From the NCBI GenBank assembly GCA_030737835.1, contig CM060853.1, positions 22,068,895 through 22,132,894 on the forward strand: a stretch of DNA of 64,000 bases. Reading direction: 5' to 3'. This document shows, piece by piece, positions 1 to 15,700 of this stretch (position 1 is the first letter of the stretch; every line of letters starts with the position of its first letter). The stretch is from Acorus gramineus. Its lineage: Eukaryota; Streptophyta; Magnoliopsida; Acorales; Acoraceae. The position numbers and the translations under genes were made by a program. The notes beneath the pieces were generated by a model that was given only the letters and a program-made list of their open reading frames with translations, had not been told where the DNA came from and did no database searches.

Positions 1-126
1 AAATTAACACAATTCCAGGGGGGACCTGGAATATTGATGCTAATTTATTCCCACATATATTCCTTGTAAACAAACAAGATTTTTTAAGCTTATTCCACAT
101 CTATTCTTCTACCCAAACAAGGCTTA
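1..126. mobile_element. MITE, right-end remnant
   Basis: This sequence matches the right half of the element at 37783-38146: both have a core around 'caattcca', then 'ctaatttattc', and end with a 'cccaaaca' terminus. The left half lies outside the window. It sits in a GCN1 intron. The family is an AT-rich non-autonomous element; the superfamily is not certain. Confidence 0.5.
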
Positions 127-773
127 TAATATATGAATCAAACATCTCATCTCGAATAGGCAATGCAATCGCTAGGAGTCTCCACTTGACTGAGCATATA
201 TGACTTGAGACTTTTCAAAAGCGAAAAGAACAATAAACATTAGTCTGAGGTGTTGCAATGTTCAGGTTCTAGAGGTGGTTGCATTTAGCATCACTGTGGT
301 CTCATTGCTCAATGGCACGGCAGATACCACCAGACTCATTAAAAATGAAATAAAGATGTAGTGTAATCAATCCATATTCCCTTACAGATCTTGCCTAGTT
401 TGATCCCACTAAATTATTGAGATCCTGGTAGCTGTCAAACACTGTCTAAATGACCGCAGAAAGAAAAATTAACTGTAAAATAGCCAAAACTTACTGATGC
501 CAACAAATAAGTTAGCAGACAACATAGCAATAAGAGGTTGTAGAAAATTTTTGGAGATACATAAAAAATTGAAGCTAGAAGATAGAAGATAGAATGACAT
601 ATAAATAATTGAATCTAGAAGATACCTACAAAATATGAATAATGGTTAGACAAAATTTTGGAGATACATAAAAACTGTCTAAAAATAGATATTTGAGTTA
701 AATTGATTCTAATAATAAATAGCTGATCAATATATTAATAATGGAAAGGATGATAAGTTAATTGGCCATCTAC
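127..773. other. GCN1 intron sequence at the window edge
   Basis: AT-rich sequence downstream of the last visible GCN1 exon, which ends with a CAG|GTAGAT donor. I see no exon here matching the expected continuation of GCN1, so the next exon should lie to the left of the window. A short repeat of 'ttggagatacataaaaa' occurs near 550 and 657. Confidence 0.5.
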
Positions 774-3700
774 CTGAGATAAAGTTCCCAGCACCCTTGC
801 TGCTAAAAGTCGTATTTGATCATCATCAAGCTGTATTAAATCTCTGAGGAGCATATATGCACGAAATCTTATAGCAATGCTTACATTCTTTCCGGCATGC
901 TTTAGAACGCTATTAAGGGCAATTAAAACTGCCTCCCTCGCCCCTCCATCCGATGTCTGAGTAAAATAATTGATAATGTTAGTTAAGAAGCATAGGGCTC
1001 TTGATGTAAAAAAGGGTGCACCAAAACAGATTACCTGCAAAGTTGAGAGAAGGTCATTAACTAAAGGATCAACCCGTGTACTAAGAGCGCTAAGCTTCCC
1101 TAGTGCAAGGGCAGAGCTTGAACGAACAGTCCTGCATTGTCGCCTCAGTCAATACAATCAATGGAATGATAGTAATAATAAAACAAATCGAAACAAATAG
1201 ATCACACTGAAATGGACCTCGCATTATCTTGTAAGCACTTGATGAAAGTAGTTTGAAGTTGAGGAAGAAAAGGCTTCAGTGCAATCCCTCCTTTAGTTAT
1301 GATGATAGACAATGTCGAGAGAATGGCACCTTTCACCTGCCAGGGGAACCGATCGCCTATGATCCGAATAAGTGGCCTGAAATCAAAGAACATGAGCCAA
1401 TCAGTCTTGCATGCCATTTTAAAGTAGTTTTTATTCAATCTCTTCTCTGTTCTCCCACACAGTGGTGCCTTCCCCACTATTTGTTGCGCATACAAGGCCA
1501 ATGTTCAAAGTTACTACAATCAAGCTCTAAGAAAAATAAGTTTATGCAAGTCTAATGAACTATGGGAAGTTATCACTGTACAAAAATAGATAGACATTCA
1601 CAGAATCACAGGCATGTGATTGAATATATGCATTACATGTTTGTTTGAATATAAAAAAATTAAGAACAGCATATTTGCAAAAGAATAGAAGCACAAAGTC
1701 TCAAAACGCAAAATAGAGAAATGCAAGATATACACATGTACGACATCCTGGAATCACATACAATTGAAACATGATCAAAGACTCACTCATTTTCATTAGC
1801 TTGTTCCAAGAAAAAAACATATATACTCCTTTTCCCATGCATGCATAACTAAGTTTAGAACCAGGAAACAGTGGAACTACCCCTACATACATTATTATAA
1901 CCTTCGGAAAAAGAAATTTATTTTGAAGGATCTAGTGCTATATATAACCAGCTTTACCAGATACTGAGGATGGGAAGACATTATATATCGAAGTATGATA
2001 TAATATTAACGAGGGATAACTTCTCAAACTAGATTTCAACTTGGCGTCAGACCTGGTTATGGCAGATGATGTAAAAGGCCAGCTGCTGGACAGGGGAGGC
2101 GCCCGTCATTCCTCAGACAAAGATGGTTTTTTTTTTAAATAGCCATCAACCTGGAATCTGGTTGTTCCAGAGTAACTAGAAGCGCAACTGGTGGGCAGCA
2201 GAGGGATATGCCACAACAGAGATCCATATATAGGTGTGGAACTTTTTTTTTAAGATAAATACTAGATTTCATATGCGGCTTTAATTTCTCTCCATTGAAA
2301 CAGATTTGATATGCTGCTTGAACTTATTGTATAAGATTTAGTTTCACAGATTAAGCCCATGCAACATGGGAGCATATCTTTGAATCCCCTGGAATTGAAA
2401 AAAGAAAATAAGAAAAAAAGGGAGAGTTTAAAACAGATTGGAACAATGTACATTTCATATGCAGCTTGAATTTCTCTCCTTTGAAATTCAACAGCCAAAG
2501 AAATCCTAATCCATGACTGGGAAACAGGAACAAAATACATCCAGCAATCCAAGATAATAAAAAGGAATGCGAAGGAAAGATCAACCTTAACGGTAACCCT
2601 TATGGTATAATTTCAAGGTCAAATAAGAAATTTTAAGCTCCATAGAATTATTGGAGATAATGCAAGAACAGGAAATACTTCTCTTGAGGAATCAACGTGC
2701 ATACCCAGTTATCTGAATGACGAATTCCTTCAGTGTTTTCTCACTGGTGACATCAATCAACTCACCCAAGCCCTCTGCTGCTTGCTCTTTTAATTCAGCA
2801 TTACCACTTATGAGACCCTAAAAGCACAAGCCAGGTATTAAAATTCAGAATCTCAAAAGGTATAAAACTTCCTTTCAAGCAACATATATTATCAACATGA
2901 AAGGAATAAGAAAATACATCCCAAAATAGAGATCATAATGATGTATATATGACATTTGGGTTCACAATTTGGATTCGGAAATGAAACCGAGTTCCCTGAA
3001 GACTTGTCAGGACAGAGAAATCAAAGTTTTCACTAAACACTACTGGAAAATAACCCAATTTTTATAGCCCCGCGTCAAATAGCACACATTGTACTTAAAA
3101 CGCTGATGAGCAGCTGCAAGAATTGTTAGATATAGGCTTTACTCAGCCTAGGATATTGCCTCTGTCCTCTTCACTAAAACGGGGAGAAGTTACCTAGAGT
3201 TCCTTGAGTAAACTTTGTGTCATCTTTTTTCTTTCCACTATCCCTAGAAGAGCATATTCACATTTCTATTATTCAAATTTAACCATTTCTTCAAAAATAA
3301 AAAAGATTTAAATTTAATAAATATACATCAACAGAATATATCGTACAAAATTTCTGTCTCGTGAAATTCCAGGCAACTCAATATGACTTGCTTATGTAGT
3401 AAACTGATAGTCTAATACAGCTTGATTATTAACCACTATTGAGATATAGTAAGCAATTTTGTTTGAATTAGTAAAGCTTAAACATTAAGTCAAATTTGGT
3501 TGTTACTTTAAACAGAAATATCATGACATGATTTATTATTAAATTTATATCGACTAGGACGACAATCTCGCAAACAAAAAATATTATGCATTATAGTGAC
3601 AGTTGTAATAGCTTAGAAAAATCATGAGTGAACCTGAAGAAAGATTGGAAGCAGTGGTTGGAGAGCTTTGGGAAGACAGAGCCCGGGAATAAGAACAGAT

Positions 3701-6700
3701 CCTCCCTGATTTTTAGTGAAATAATTAAGATCAAGTAATATAGAAGCCACATCAGGTAATTGTAAACTCCAACACACATGAGCATCGTACCTTTCTTTTA
3801 CGTCGCTCCTTATCTCTAGCCGTAGAAATGGCATCACGGACTAATTTCATGTATGTGGGGAGTACTTCTTTTGGAATTGATCCAACTACTCTTGCTAGAG
3901 CTTCCCAGGCGGCCTATAGATGAAATGTTTCAGAAAAGTCCCAACAGATAACCTGAATTGACAATTCGCAATACTCACCATAACAGTAGCTGAATCAATA
4001 TCACTGAGCAATATGATCAATATAGGGATCATGGATGGGGCTTGTTCTACCAAATATAATTTGCTGTTTTTGAAGAAATACCCTATTAGATAGCATGAAC
4101 CCCTTCGGATCAAAGCCTGGTAAAGAATTCATAAGTTAAAAAAAATCATCAGTTTAAGAAAGACATTTAATTGTGTATATATAACAAAGTGTCCAGAAAA
4201 TAGACCTGATTATCATTAATCCCTCTCAACAGCTCTGAGATCAGGGAATCAACTCCATCCTCATCAATGACCAAAACTACTGTTTCTGCAGCCTTCTTTG
4301 CCAAACGTTGAACATCCTAAAGTGCAGAAAAGACAACAAAGAATAAGAAAATGATGATAAAATAGTGATGCCTATGTTTTAAGCAAGAAAAAAAAAGAGT
4401 TACGAAAAATGAAGATATTGAAAGAAGCCAAGCATTCTGACATGTAAAGTACACAGTGTGCAAACCATAGTATCACCCCACACAGATAGACTACAAGAAT
4501 GTTCGAACAGAATAACCATAATCAAGTGTTGACTTTTTAAAATTGAATAAAGCTTTACCGCTTCACAAACCAATACCTCAGAGCTGGAGTACAAGGCAAG
4601 CAAATGAAGTCCTGCTTGGTATCACTTTTTTAGTTCCTGGACCGGGAACAAAAAAAATATACATGTTTTTTTATATTCATCAGAATAGTATCCAACCTAC
4701 TTACCTTTTACAAATTACTAATTGCCATGTTTTGATACATCAATAAAGTGAAAGCTTTCACATTTAGAGGCACTTTGAATCCCCACACCTCCTTAGATTT
4801 ACTCACTATGACATGTAACCTTGATTGCCTCTCCTGTATCCCCTCCCGGGGGAACAATCTCCTGAACCTGAGACAACAAAGCAACATACATGAGCACCTC
4901 CTCATCAAATAGGTTCCTCCTCATACCAACCTCTCAATGCCCTCCATCCTCACCGCTAAACCAGCACTGGCAAACCATTGTCTTTTAATGTATCCATCTC
5001 AAACAATCTCGTAAATTTCACCTTGAAAGGGAAGTCCAAGCCAAAAGTCATGCCAGAAAAATAGTCTCCCTCGACCACACTTGCCAGCTGATAGGATCCT
5101 TGAATCGATCAGCCACACTGATAATCTCTCTCCATATCACAGACAATCTCGAGGAGGCCAAAGATAATCTCTTTACCGGCAAACCACTGCATCGATATCT
5201 ATCTCCTACCACCAAGCACCACATATGGTTCCTCCCCCTTAACCACCTCCAAAGTCATTTGCATAAAAGCGCAGAATTCATATCTTCCAAGTTCAAGATA
5301 CATGCTCCACCATCTCTCTTGCTGATGCAGACCGCGTCCCATTTACCAGATGCACCCGCTTCCCTCAATCCTTCGCCTCATTCCACAAGAACCTCTTTAG
5401 AATACCATCCAGCCTCATGAGAATGCCCTTCGGAACCTTGCAAATAGAAAGAAAGAAGATCGGATGCTAGAAAGGACAGCCTGAAGGAGTTCCCACCGAG
5501 ACTCAGGAATATGCTAGCCAACCCTCTACCCTCTTCTCAAATTTGCCAATCAGAGGCATCTATTCCTGCTTTGAACATCTCCCTAAGTGAAACAAGAGAA
5601 CCAGGTGTCTGATAGAGAATGCATCAACTATGCACTCAAAGATGTCAACTAAAAACTCCAATTTTGCCCCGTCCACATTGATAACAGGCATCAAACTCTT
5701 GCTGAAATTAATCAGCAGACCAAAAGAAGCATAAGGCATCTACATTCTAGCATTGTAATTTATTGGTGCAAGTGCTTTTCAACAAAATTAATATAATCTA
5801 ACCCCAATGGCATTGTAATTTCACTAAGTGATGACAAATATCATGTTTTTATCAGTACACCTCAACAATAGATGGTGGGATCGGGAGGGGCCATGATTGG
5901 AGTTGGAGGAGAAAGGGGGGGAGAGATTGAGGGAGAATGAGATAAGAGTTCAGAAATCCGGAGGAGAGAGAGGAGGGAGAGAAAAAAAATTAGTACTCAC
6001 TTGGGACTGGGAGAATTTGTTGCACCGTGGGCTGGTAGGGTAGGTTATGTTTCAATCTTTCGATCATGTTTTTTGTTCCTTTACTTTTTGAGGTTAGGCG
6101 AGGGATTGGGCGGGCTAGGCGTGATTTAGGCGGGTAGGCGTGCCCAGGCGCCCACTTAATGAACCTACAGTTAGGCGGGTGGTCGCCTAGGTCCATCTGT
6201 ACCGCCTACCCGCCTAGGCGTGTCGCCCAGACAACCATGTTCTAGCTTCACCTCTTCAATTGTTTCTTTATCCGCCATGCAAAGGTATATAATTTGCATA
6301 TTGAACATGACCAAATGAAAGGCTGAAGAGAAGCAACAAAACCCCGTCACCCACCCGTCTGCCTCCGCCCATCATCCTGGTAAACGCATTTGTCAGCAGC
6401 ACAAAAGCAATGAGGATAAGGGCCCACCTATCTTAACCCCTTATTCAACGGGTAGAAACCACATGGTTTTTCGTCAACAAGCATCGAGGCCTTAGTTGTT
6501 TCAATACATGCCCAAATCATCTGAATCCAATACGGTTCAAACCATGACACACTAGTAGACGGAAGAGGAAGCTCCAATTCATGTTGTCGTCAGATTTTAA
6601 AAAATCAGCTTAATGATTTCAGCCATCCTTTTATTCCGATGCACCGTTGTAATACTCTGCACAGACATGAAGCTATCTTGCAAGCATCTCCCAGGTTTAA

Positions 6701-9700
6701 ACATCATCTGATTGTCCTCTACCAATCTCTCCAACACCTTGTCTTTGTTGACTAAAACTTTCACAATCGCTTTGCAACTTTCCATTTACCAAACTGATCG
6801 ATTTGAAATCCCCCTCACCCCCTCCTACTACAAAATAAGAGCAAAGAATGAAACATTCAACCCCCCCATCACCTATGAGCCTCTGAAAAATTCATCAAAC
6901 ATCACCATGACATCCTCTTTCCAATTCAAAACTACTGATAAAATCCAAGACCAAAGCCATCCGAGCCCGGGGCTTTATCCCCTCAACACCAACAACCACC
7001 TCACCTCCTTAACCTCATCTTTTGAGAACGAAACCTCCAAAAGTTGGATACAAGAATCCAGTTGGCTTCTTAAGCCTTCTTCGAACCATATGGAGGTATC
7101 CATCCACGACCCTCCTGAAAGTCTGTTTGAAGTTCTCCACCAGCACTTCCTCAAGCTCGACCTTCACCACTCTACCATAGTTATGGAGTTTCACAATCTT
7201 GTTCGGCCACCTTCTTTGGTTCGCCCTTTTTTGGAAAATTTTGGTATTATTGACTCCCTCTTTAAGCCACGACGCCCTCGATCATTGCCTCCATTTCAAC
7301 TCTTCCGTTCACAAAAACAACATCCATTCATCTTTCCAACCACTTCTTTCCTCCCAATCATCCTATAACAACAGTCCCAACACCTCCCAGAAATCATAGC
7401 GACCAATCTCGCCCTCAAGATATTGCTTCCTCTGAACTCTACTATTGCCTATTAACATTAACAAGATCCCGTGTTTTCATAAGACAACATGAAAGACAGG
7501 GAAAAGAGTTATGATCATTCCATTTAAAATTTTAAAAGTTGAAGAAACTATTTCTAGGACAGCTAGAACCTTTCATGCTGCTCAAAAAACCAATCTTAAA
7601 TTCTGAAATTGCCTTTCCTAGAAAGTGAAGCCGAAAATTGCTTTACTGATAGTTATTATTTCAAAACAAAAGGAACAGAATAACATATTTTTTTGGAACA
7701 TTCCTTTGTTCATCTATTGGTTGTACCCCTTTCCTCTTAAATAGACAAACCCTTCAACCAAAAAAAAATTGACTGTTCAAAGGTATGGCACCTTAAAATG
7801 TAACATTCAAAATTGCTGAAATACATCTATTGTTAAAATATCTGACACACAATTCTTGTGCTATACAAGGAAGGTCAATATATAAGAATAAGAAGCATAA
7901 TTATGAAATATTTTGGAAATAGAAATAGAAAAGATAAGATGGGTTTCCTAGTTTGTTGGCAAAGAGTCAAGAACCATCCAAACTAAACTTGAATAACATA
8001 ATAACACTAACCCTTTTTTGGGAGAAAAGGTAGGAGCCCTACCAACCAATTTTATTAATATATCTTGGGTACTCTTCCAAAGAACAAAAGGAATTAAAAA
8101 AACAAAAAATAAACCAAATTTGGCCAGTAGATAAGGGTTCTACTAGCCATCAAACACTACACCTTCATCTGCTCTCTGATTATCATTATGTCCCCTTCAA
8201 AACCCACACTCTTTGTCCCAACACAAAAGACCACTCTATGGTTGACAATGGTATTCACACCAAGATATCCTGGGTTCGAGCCCAGCCAAAGAAAAAACGG
8301 AAAAAAAACTGCTTGACTCAAAGTTCAGAACATCACCACAAAGTTAAAATTATGATTTGATCACATATTGTTCAATGTGGTTCACATCAACAACTTTTTC
8401 TGTGAATGATACTACAGAATATATCTATAAGAATATAATCTTTTTTTGAGAGAGAGAAGATAAGAGAATCTTCTTAGAAGAAAACCCCAGATAGAAGGAG
8501 ATGAGAGGATCTCCTTACAAAAGAGAGGATAGGAAAGGAAAAATCAAAAACAAAAAAACAACAAACTGGAGAGAACCCCAATGACAATCCATGAAGCCCA
8601 AAACTACATCACCCACACCAATGGCTACCCATAATTTGAAAAGGTGATGATTCCTCCAAGATGATAATGACCCTAAAAATAGAGGAAATCACCGACCATG
8701 TGTTTTCCCAATAAGTTCTTTTGTGTTGAAAAAACCTTTCGTTATGTGTGAGCCAAATGCACTACCATGCCATGTGAGGAAACAACCATTGAAACTTTGC
8801 CACATCAATTCTATCAGCCCCTCTTTCATCTATTTCGAAACCATGTCCACATTCCTTTAATATATCACTCCTCTTTCTTGTATAGGACTATAAATTGAAG
8901 TATGTGAATTCATGATCATCCAGGGAAAATTTTGAAACATGGTAATTTTATTTTCATTCTTATGTTTTTGCTTTGGCACCTTGGGAACATACCTAAGCCA
9001 CCAAAATTTTGTTTATCAAAACAGAGCTTCAAAAACATTCCTCTGCGATGAATCAATTTTTATCCTAAAAGATATGTGAAAATGATCTTGACAGAATTAA
9101 ATGAATCTAACATTTCAACAAAAAAAAAGAATTAAATGAATCTAACATTAGCCTAACCTAAAATGTAGATAAAATCCCCTTTCCAGGCATAATTCATTTT
9201 AGGTCTCAGCAAAGAAATCAATGAAAACAAAGTGCATTTATCCAGTCAAATATTTCAGGACAATATCAAATTATGGTCCACATAGCTGCCGCCTTACCGT
9301 ATCCTCATCACCCATGGCAACTAACAAAGCAGGAAGAATCATCCCAAGGTGAGAATCAAGTCCAGGTCCTGCAACCTCCGCCAAAGCTCCCAATGCGTGT
9401 GCATTAAAGGCCCTACATACACACAACTAGATTAAGTAGGGTGGACTCAAGCATCTGTAAGTGGCTGGGTCAGTCGGTGGGTGGATTTTGGTGCAAGAGG
9501 GGTGGCACTTACGAAAGGGGAAGCTGAACCAGCTTTGGAATGATGTGAGGCAATACAGCTGCAGTCCTGACACTGAAAACAAAGAGTAAACAACAATATA
9601 CAGTTTAGAAATTTGCACAGCTCACATGAAAAATATTTATTTCACTTTAAGAGTGATAGCATGTAAAAAACCTTAGTATTTGTTTGAGACCATCAAGAGC

Positions 9701-12700
9701 AGTTTCTGAGGTTTCACTATCTTCCAACGCATGAAGAAGTATAGGGACAATTTCATCAATTGCTTGCATTCCAGCACTCTGCATCATCCGGTATTTCAGA
9801 AGATTATGACTAATCAAAATCCTCATATGTGTAAAAGGTAATCAAAATAAATAGTTGTACAGATACCTTGTAGAGGGTACTGAATGCTAAACCTGCGGAC
9901 TCACGTACTTCAGGCATGCTGAGAGAGAATAGAAACTTTATACAGATTGTCAAAAAAAAAAGTTGACAGCAGTAAGTGGGGAGAGAAAAGGGAAGCACAA
10001 AAAACCTATCACAGAGTGCTGTACGAATTGTTGAGATAAGGCCATCCATAAAATTCAGTAACTGATGCTTTCCAGCATTTGCCATCACTTCACTCAGGCC
10101 AATGCATACTCCCTGAATTTAGTAAACATGATGAAAGCAATAAATTAACAAGTTAAAAACAATGGACTAAGAAACACAATATAATGGTCTTTGCTGTAAA
10201 ACGTACTTGTCTTATGTCATTATTAGAGTCTTGTAGTCCTTTGGATAAAATTGGAATAATTGAAGGCAAGACTCTCTCACCAAGCTTCCTAACAAGCTCC
10301 CCCAGAGATCTTCCTGCAACCTAAATTCGTAAAAGGAATATTATTCAACTTTCACATTTCCCAGAAACATTTTTAATATGCAATAAAATGATTACCTGCC
10401 GTCTTTCAGATGATGATGATGCAAGAGAGGAAATAAGTATATTCATCAGATCTGGCAATATTTCTTTCAAAGTCTTGGGAGTATTTGCAACAATTGTCTT
10501 CCACACATGCAAAGCAGCCTGCCAATATGTTATAGAAAAAAGCAGAGCCGGTCATAAAATGATGCAGATAAACTAGTAAAGAATAAGAGATTTAAAAACT
10601 TCAAATAAATGCAAAGCCAAAGATGAAATTCATCGCTATCAACTGTAGAAAATCAGTACCTGCCGTACAGACAAGCTGACATCAGTCCGAACCATATATA
10701 CTGCAGCAAGAACTTCATTGCGCTTAGCTTTGCCTAGGACCTCAATGATAGCTCGCCCATGAGCCTCAGTGCTTGATCCTTCATCATCACTGCCACCCTC
10801 GAGAATTGCTTTTCCAGAAGTTCCAGCAACCTGATAATTCCATGAATGTCAGAGAAGGTGACTATACAATAGCTTAAATGCTGATTTAAAATATTTAAAA
10901 AGCCACTTGATATGTCCACCTTAAACAAGAGGTCACCAAGAAGTTCAACAGAACTTTGTCTAATACGCCAATTGTCATTGAAAATACCATCTTCTACAGC
11001 AGGAAGCAGGAGAGGTAATGACCTGGTTTTGGGATAAATGAGAAAATGCAAAGCAAGCTTATCACCTAATAGTTATACAACTTCCACAAATAGATTTTAC
11101 AAATACAGAGAGAACTAACGTCGTTGCATAATGCTCCACAAAAACATGCCCAGCACTCAGTGCAGCATCACGGACGGATTCATTTTCATCAGCAAGCCCT
11201 GTGACAGAAACTGGCTTAATTCTGAATCAATGAACGAGCATGACAGTGATAAAGAAATGAACTTACCATCTAATATAGCTGGCAAGACCTGGTGCAAGTA
11301 GTTCTGGAAGATGACACCCAATGACCTTGGCAAATACTGTAAACACAGATTAGAACATTAAGTAATAAAATATGTAAACTAACAAAGCTTGGTTTTTTCA
11401 CTAAGTGCAGCATAAAGTGCATTTCTTCATGATCACCTTAAAAAGCGTCAAATACCCATCACGAACTGATGCTTTTGGATGAGAACAATTCCGGATGATA
11501 TCAGGAAGAATGTGTTCAAAATAATCCTTACCAAGAGCAGCTAATACCTGGAGGAAAAGATGATCTCAAGAAAGTTTGTAATCATTTTAAGGCAGAAAAA
11601 GCACAATGAGTAACGATCAATAATAAAGTAACTATGTTACAGGACATTTGAGGTTTGGGTCTAGATTTGAAGACATATCAGTGTTCTGTACACGTGTCAG
11701 ACATAACACTGGTGTACTTTCATTTTTACACTAACCGTCAGATAGATAATTTTATAGATGTTGCTGTCTAATACCGATGTCCATGTTGGACATAATACAA
11801 GTGTCCAATGTCCCTGTTTCTATCAGACACTAAACTAAAGAAGAGTCAGCAATTTATACGATTAGATAATAGCAAATTTCACATCATTATATGATAGAAT
11901 GCCAAAAATTGATTCCATCCATAAAAATAATGCATTTACTACATATCCAGCAATGTTTGTTCTTAAAACTATGGACCATGCAACAGGAAGCCAAAATTAA
12001 GGAACACTTGGCATTATACAGTATGGAATAAGGTTGAATATACATATCATTTACAAAATCATTCAAATACACATGTTAATCAGTAGATAATAACTTGTTT
12101 CATATGGGTAATCTATGTTAATCCTCGAACCTTAGAGATTGGGTCATCATGATTTTGGGAGTGGACACTACTTCAACCATCATGGGTAATCTACGATTTG
12201 AGAAATGATCTGTACGGAACTTTGAGTTGAGAGGTCCCCCCTCTCCCATGTCTCTCTTCTTGTTTTTTTGTTTTCCTCTTTTCTTTTAATATTTTGTGTA
12301 TGGAGATCCCTCGTCTCCTTTGTTTGGGGCATCTTTATTTATAATAAGAAACTCCCAACTCTTCCTAAAAAAATTGTTTCATATGCAACTAGGAATCTGC
12401 CATTATATTTTATGTTTTGCAACATATCATTCATTTTACATCTGCGAAGAAGTAAGACCATTCCTGATCTGCTAATGATTATGCTGAACCTAGCATACTA
12501 TTCATAGCAAGTCACTTACCAAAACATAAATTATATCTAGCATGCAGAGTGATGATTGGCAAGAGTATTTTAGAGGTGAAAGATCAATGTATTCCCATTA
12601 AGGGGCCAAGCAGTTATCATTGATGAGTAGTGACACTCATGGATATATTTTTAAGGAAAAAAGGATGGCACTGGAAACATGTGATGTGGCAAGACCATCA

Positions 12701-15700
12701 TGAATCAAAATCTGGAAAAAGGAAAATCTGACCTCGCTCAATCCTTGTGCAGCACCAGAACGTTCAACATTACTATTGTCAGACTTGAGTGTGTCCAACA
12801 ACCATGGTACAAGATCTGGAAAGTTTTCCTCTCCCATTCCTCTGATGAGAGATCCAATAGCCCTCGCTGCAACTGATCGAACTTCAGGGATAGGATCAAC
12901 TAAAACCTGTTTGATAACAATATATTAACACTGGAGATAACAATACCACTTATTCAAAATTTGATGCATGAAAGATCAGAACAAACCTTCTTTACTTCAG
13001 GAAGTAACAACCCAATATAAGGAATCATATCCTTCGGTTCGGTAACCAAAGAACACATGTTTCCTACTATTTGGGCTGCCTTTTTCTTAGTATCGGCACT
13101 CCTCTCCCTCAACCCTCTATGGACAATGGGGACCAACAATGCCAAAGATGGTGCATCTATTGAGTTGATAAAGGTTGTCTGAATAGAATGCACAATGGTG
13201 AAAATGAGACAAATAGATATACCAAGCTGGCAGTAGATGATAATTAAAGAAAGAATATTTTGACTGTTTGCAAGAAGCTTACTTGAAGTAGAATATCAAG
13301 AGAGTGCCTTGTATATTCGTTGGGATCTGTAAGTCCTTTCAACAGTATAGGAACCAGAGCAGATATTTCTGGATTCTTTATAACACTTCCAACCTAAAGA
13401 AACAGCAGCATAATCATTGGCTATAAAGCAGAAAAAATGAACTTGGAAGACTGAATATATTTTTTTTATCAAGCACCTGTTGAAGGGCTGTTTGACCCGC
13501 TGATTGAACTTTGGGATGTGTATCAGTCAATACCTGCAACATCGTCAGGTATGTTACCAGAGGCAAGAAGGAAAATTTTCAAAATAGGTCCCAACTACAA
13601 CCTATAAATGATATTAGTGCAATGATTACCTCCGTGAGCTTGGGTACAATTTTAGGAAGGCATTGAGATAGTTGTTGAGGAGCACAATAAGCCATAGCAC
13701 CAAGTAGTTGCACACTACTTTGCTTAGTTCGCCAAGCTTTATCCTCCAGCCCCTGAAATTTCACATATATATATATAAATTAAATGCTTCTAGTATGAAA
13801 CATATCTACCAGCAAGGCATTTTTCCAAAGTATTGGACGGAAAAGAGACCATATATTTCTATAGAAAAATTATGGAAGGATTTTTGCAATAATTAAATAT
13901 TTTGGAGAAGGGAACATTGATGAAGAAAGAGTGCATGATTATTAGATAAAGGAATAGAGAACAAAATCTCTACAAATACTAATATAAATAAGTGTAAAGA
14001 ATGTATAACATATATAAACAAGTAAACACGAGGGTATATTCCATTCAACAACCAATGACATAAATAGAACCAATTGAATGGAGAAAAAAGAAAGGAGTGA
14101 ATATCCATAACTCAGAGAAGACAAGAAATAAATAGACCCTGAAACACCTCATGCAGAAGCGCACCTTAAGAAGTGAGGGGAGGACAAGTTTCACCCCATA
14201 TCCAGTAAGTTGTGACATCATTGCACGAGCAGCACATTCAGCAGCTTCTCGTACAGCAACAACTTGGTCGGAAAAAGAAACCAGAAGTAATGGTAACATT
14301 TGGATTACATACCTAGAATGAAAAGAATTAGAAAATTCGAGATTCATTATAAGAAGTACCAACTATAAACGAGAGCAAATTCGATACATACGGTTCAAAC
14401 AATCTACCGAGTTTATCGCATAAGCATTCAAATCCTAACAATGCTCCTTCACGAGATTTCGCGGAATTCCTGTAAATCAAGCAACCCCAAATTCAGCAAC
14501 GATATTACAAAAGGGTTATATAAAAAAAATCACAGTAATAGCGCTTACGCAAAGTATAATAAAAATCATACATCCTAACACAAATTTATATGATTAACAG
14601 AAATGGGTTTTTGAACAGTACAGTAAATCGAAGATCCGGCGTCAGCAAACTACAAAATAGAGGTTAAAATGCAAATTACAAAAATACAATTCCTTGCTAG
14701 ACACACAACCTTGGGAGAGAATGTCCAAGATATTATCTTATGCATAGAGTTGAGCTATTAGAATTAGGAAGAATGATCAATCTGGCCAGCATCAAACAAT
14801 AGATAAATCATTGGAAATGAGTGTATCATGTTAAAAACATATAAAGGAACACTAACATCTTTTAAACACAGAATTCTAATACGGTACTTGCAATGGAATG
14901 AAGGATGTATGCTTCAGACAAGAAACGTGAATTCCTGTTCGACACTAAAGTTGGTTTCCTACAAGAAGAGAAACATACGGACCTGTCTCCTAGCCCTTCA
15001 CGCAGAACATTTATAATGCCATACTTCTTCAGGCATGAAATTCTGAGGCCCTTAACCACCCCAGCAAGTCCAAAGGCTGCTCCACGACGCTCCCCATATT
15101 TATCACTTTGCATCAATCGATCCAACAATCTCGTAACAAGTGTCTGAGCATCTTCCTGATCCATGCAAATACAACAAGGAGCAACAAATGTTAATATATA
15201 AAACATAATCTCCACTTTGAAAAGACAAAATGATGATCACATTCATGGCCATGGAACTCAAGTGCAGAGAATTACATTAATAAAGAAACATGCTCGTAAA
15301 AAAAGAATCATGTCCACGGGGGCCTCTATTATTATGTTCTTGGAGGTTGGTAATCTTCTATGCATGGCCCGGGTCAGCCGTAGATCCCTCCCCTACCGAT
15401 ATTCTTGGTGGTTCGAGGTTCTTCCTCGGGTTTTGGATGTGTTTTGGTCTTTGTCGCTTGTGTTTGTGTTTTAGAGCATTCTTTTCATTTTAATAAAACT
15501 AGGGCAGGATGCCTACCCTTTTCCCTTCCTTCACAAAAAAAAAAAAACATGTCATCGGAAGTCTGCTTTAAGAAAACCATAATTTAAGGCTCTAAGCACC
15601 TCAGGGTTTGATCCAATGGACTGTGCTCATGACTAGATGTTAGCTTAGTCAACTATGCACTCTCTGCATGGTTACATAAATTTTATTAAAATGTTATTTT

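Noticed and set aside
6712-7368. 218-codon plus-strand open frame
   Set aside because: It is the antisense of the decayed LINE reverse transcriptase; minus-strand motifs explain it.
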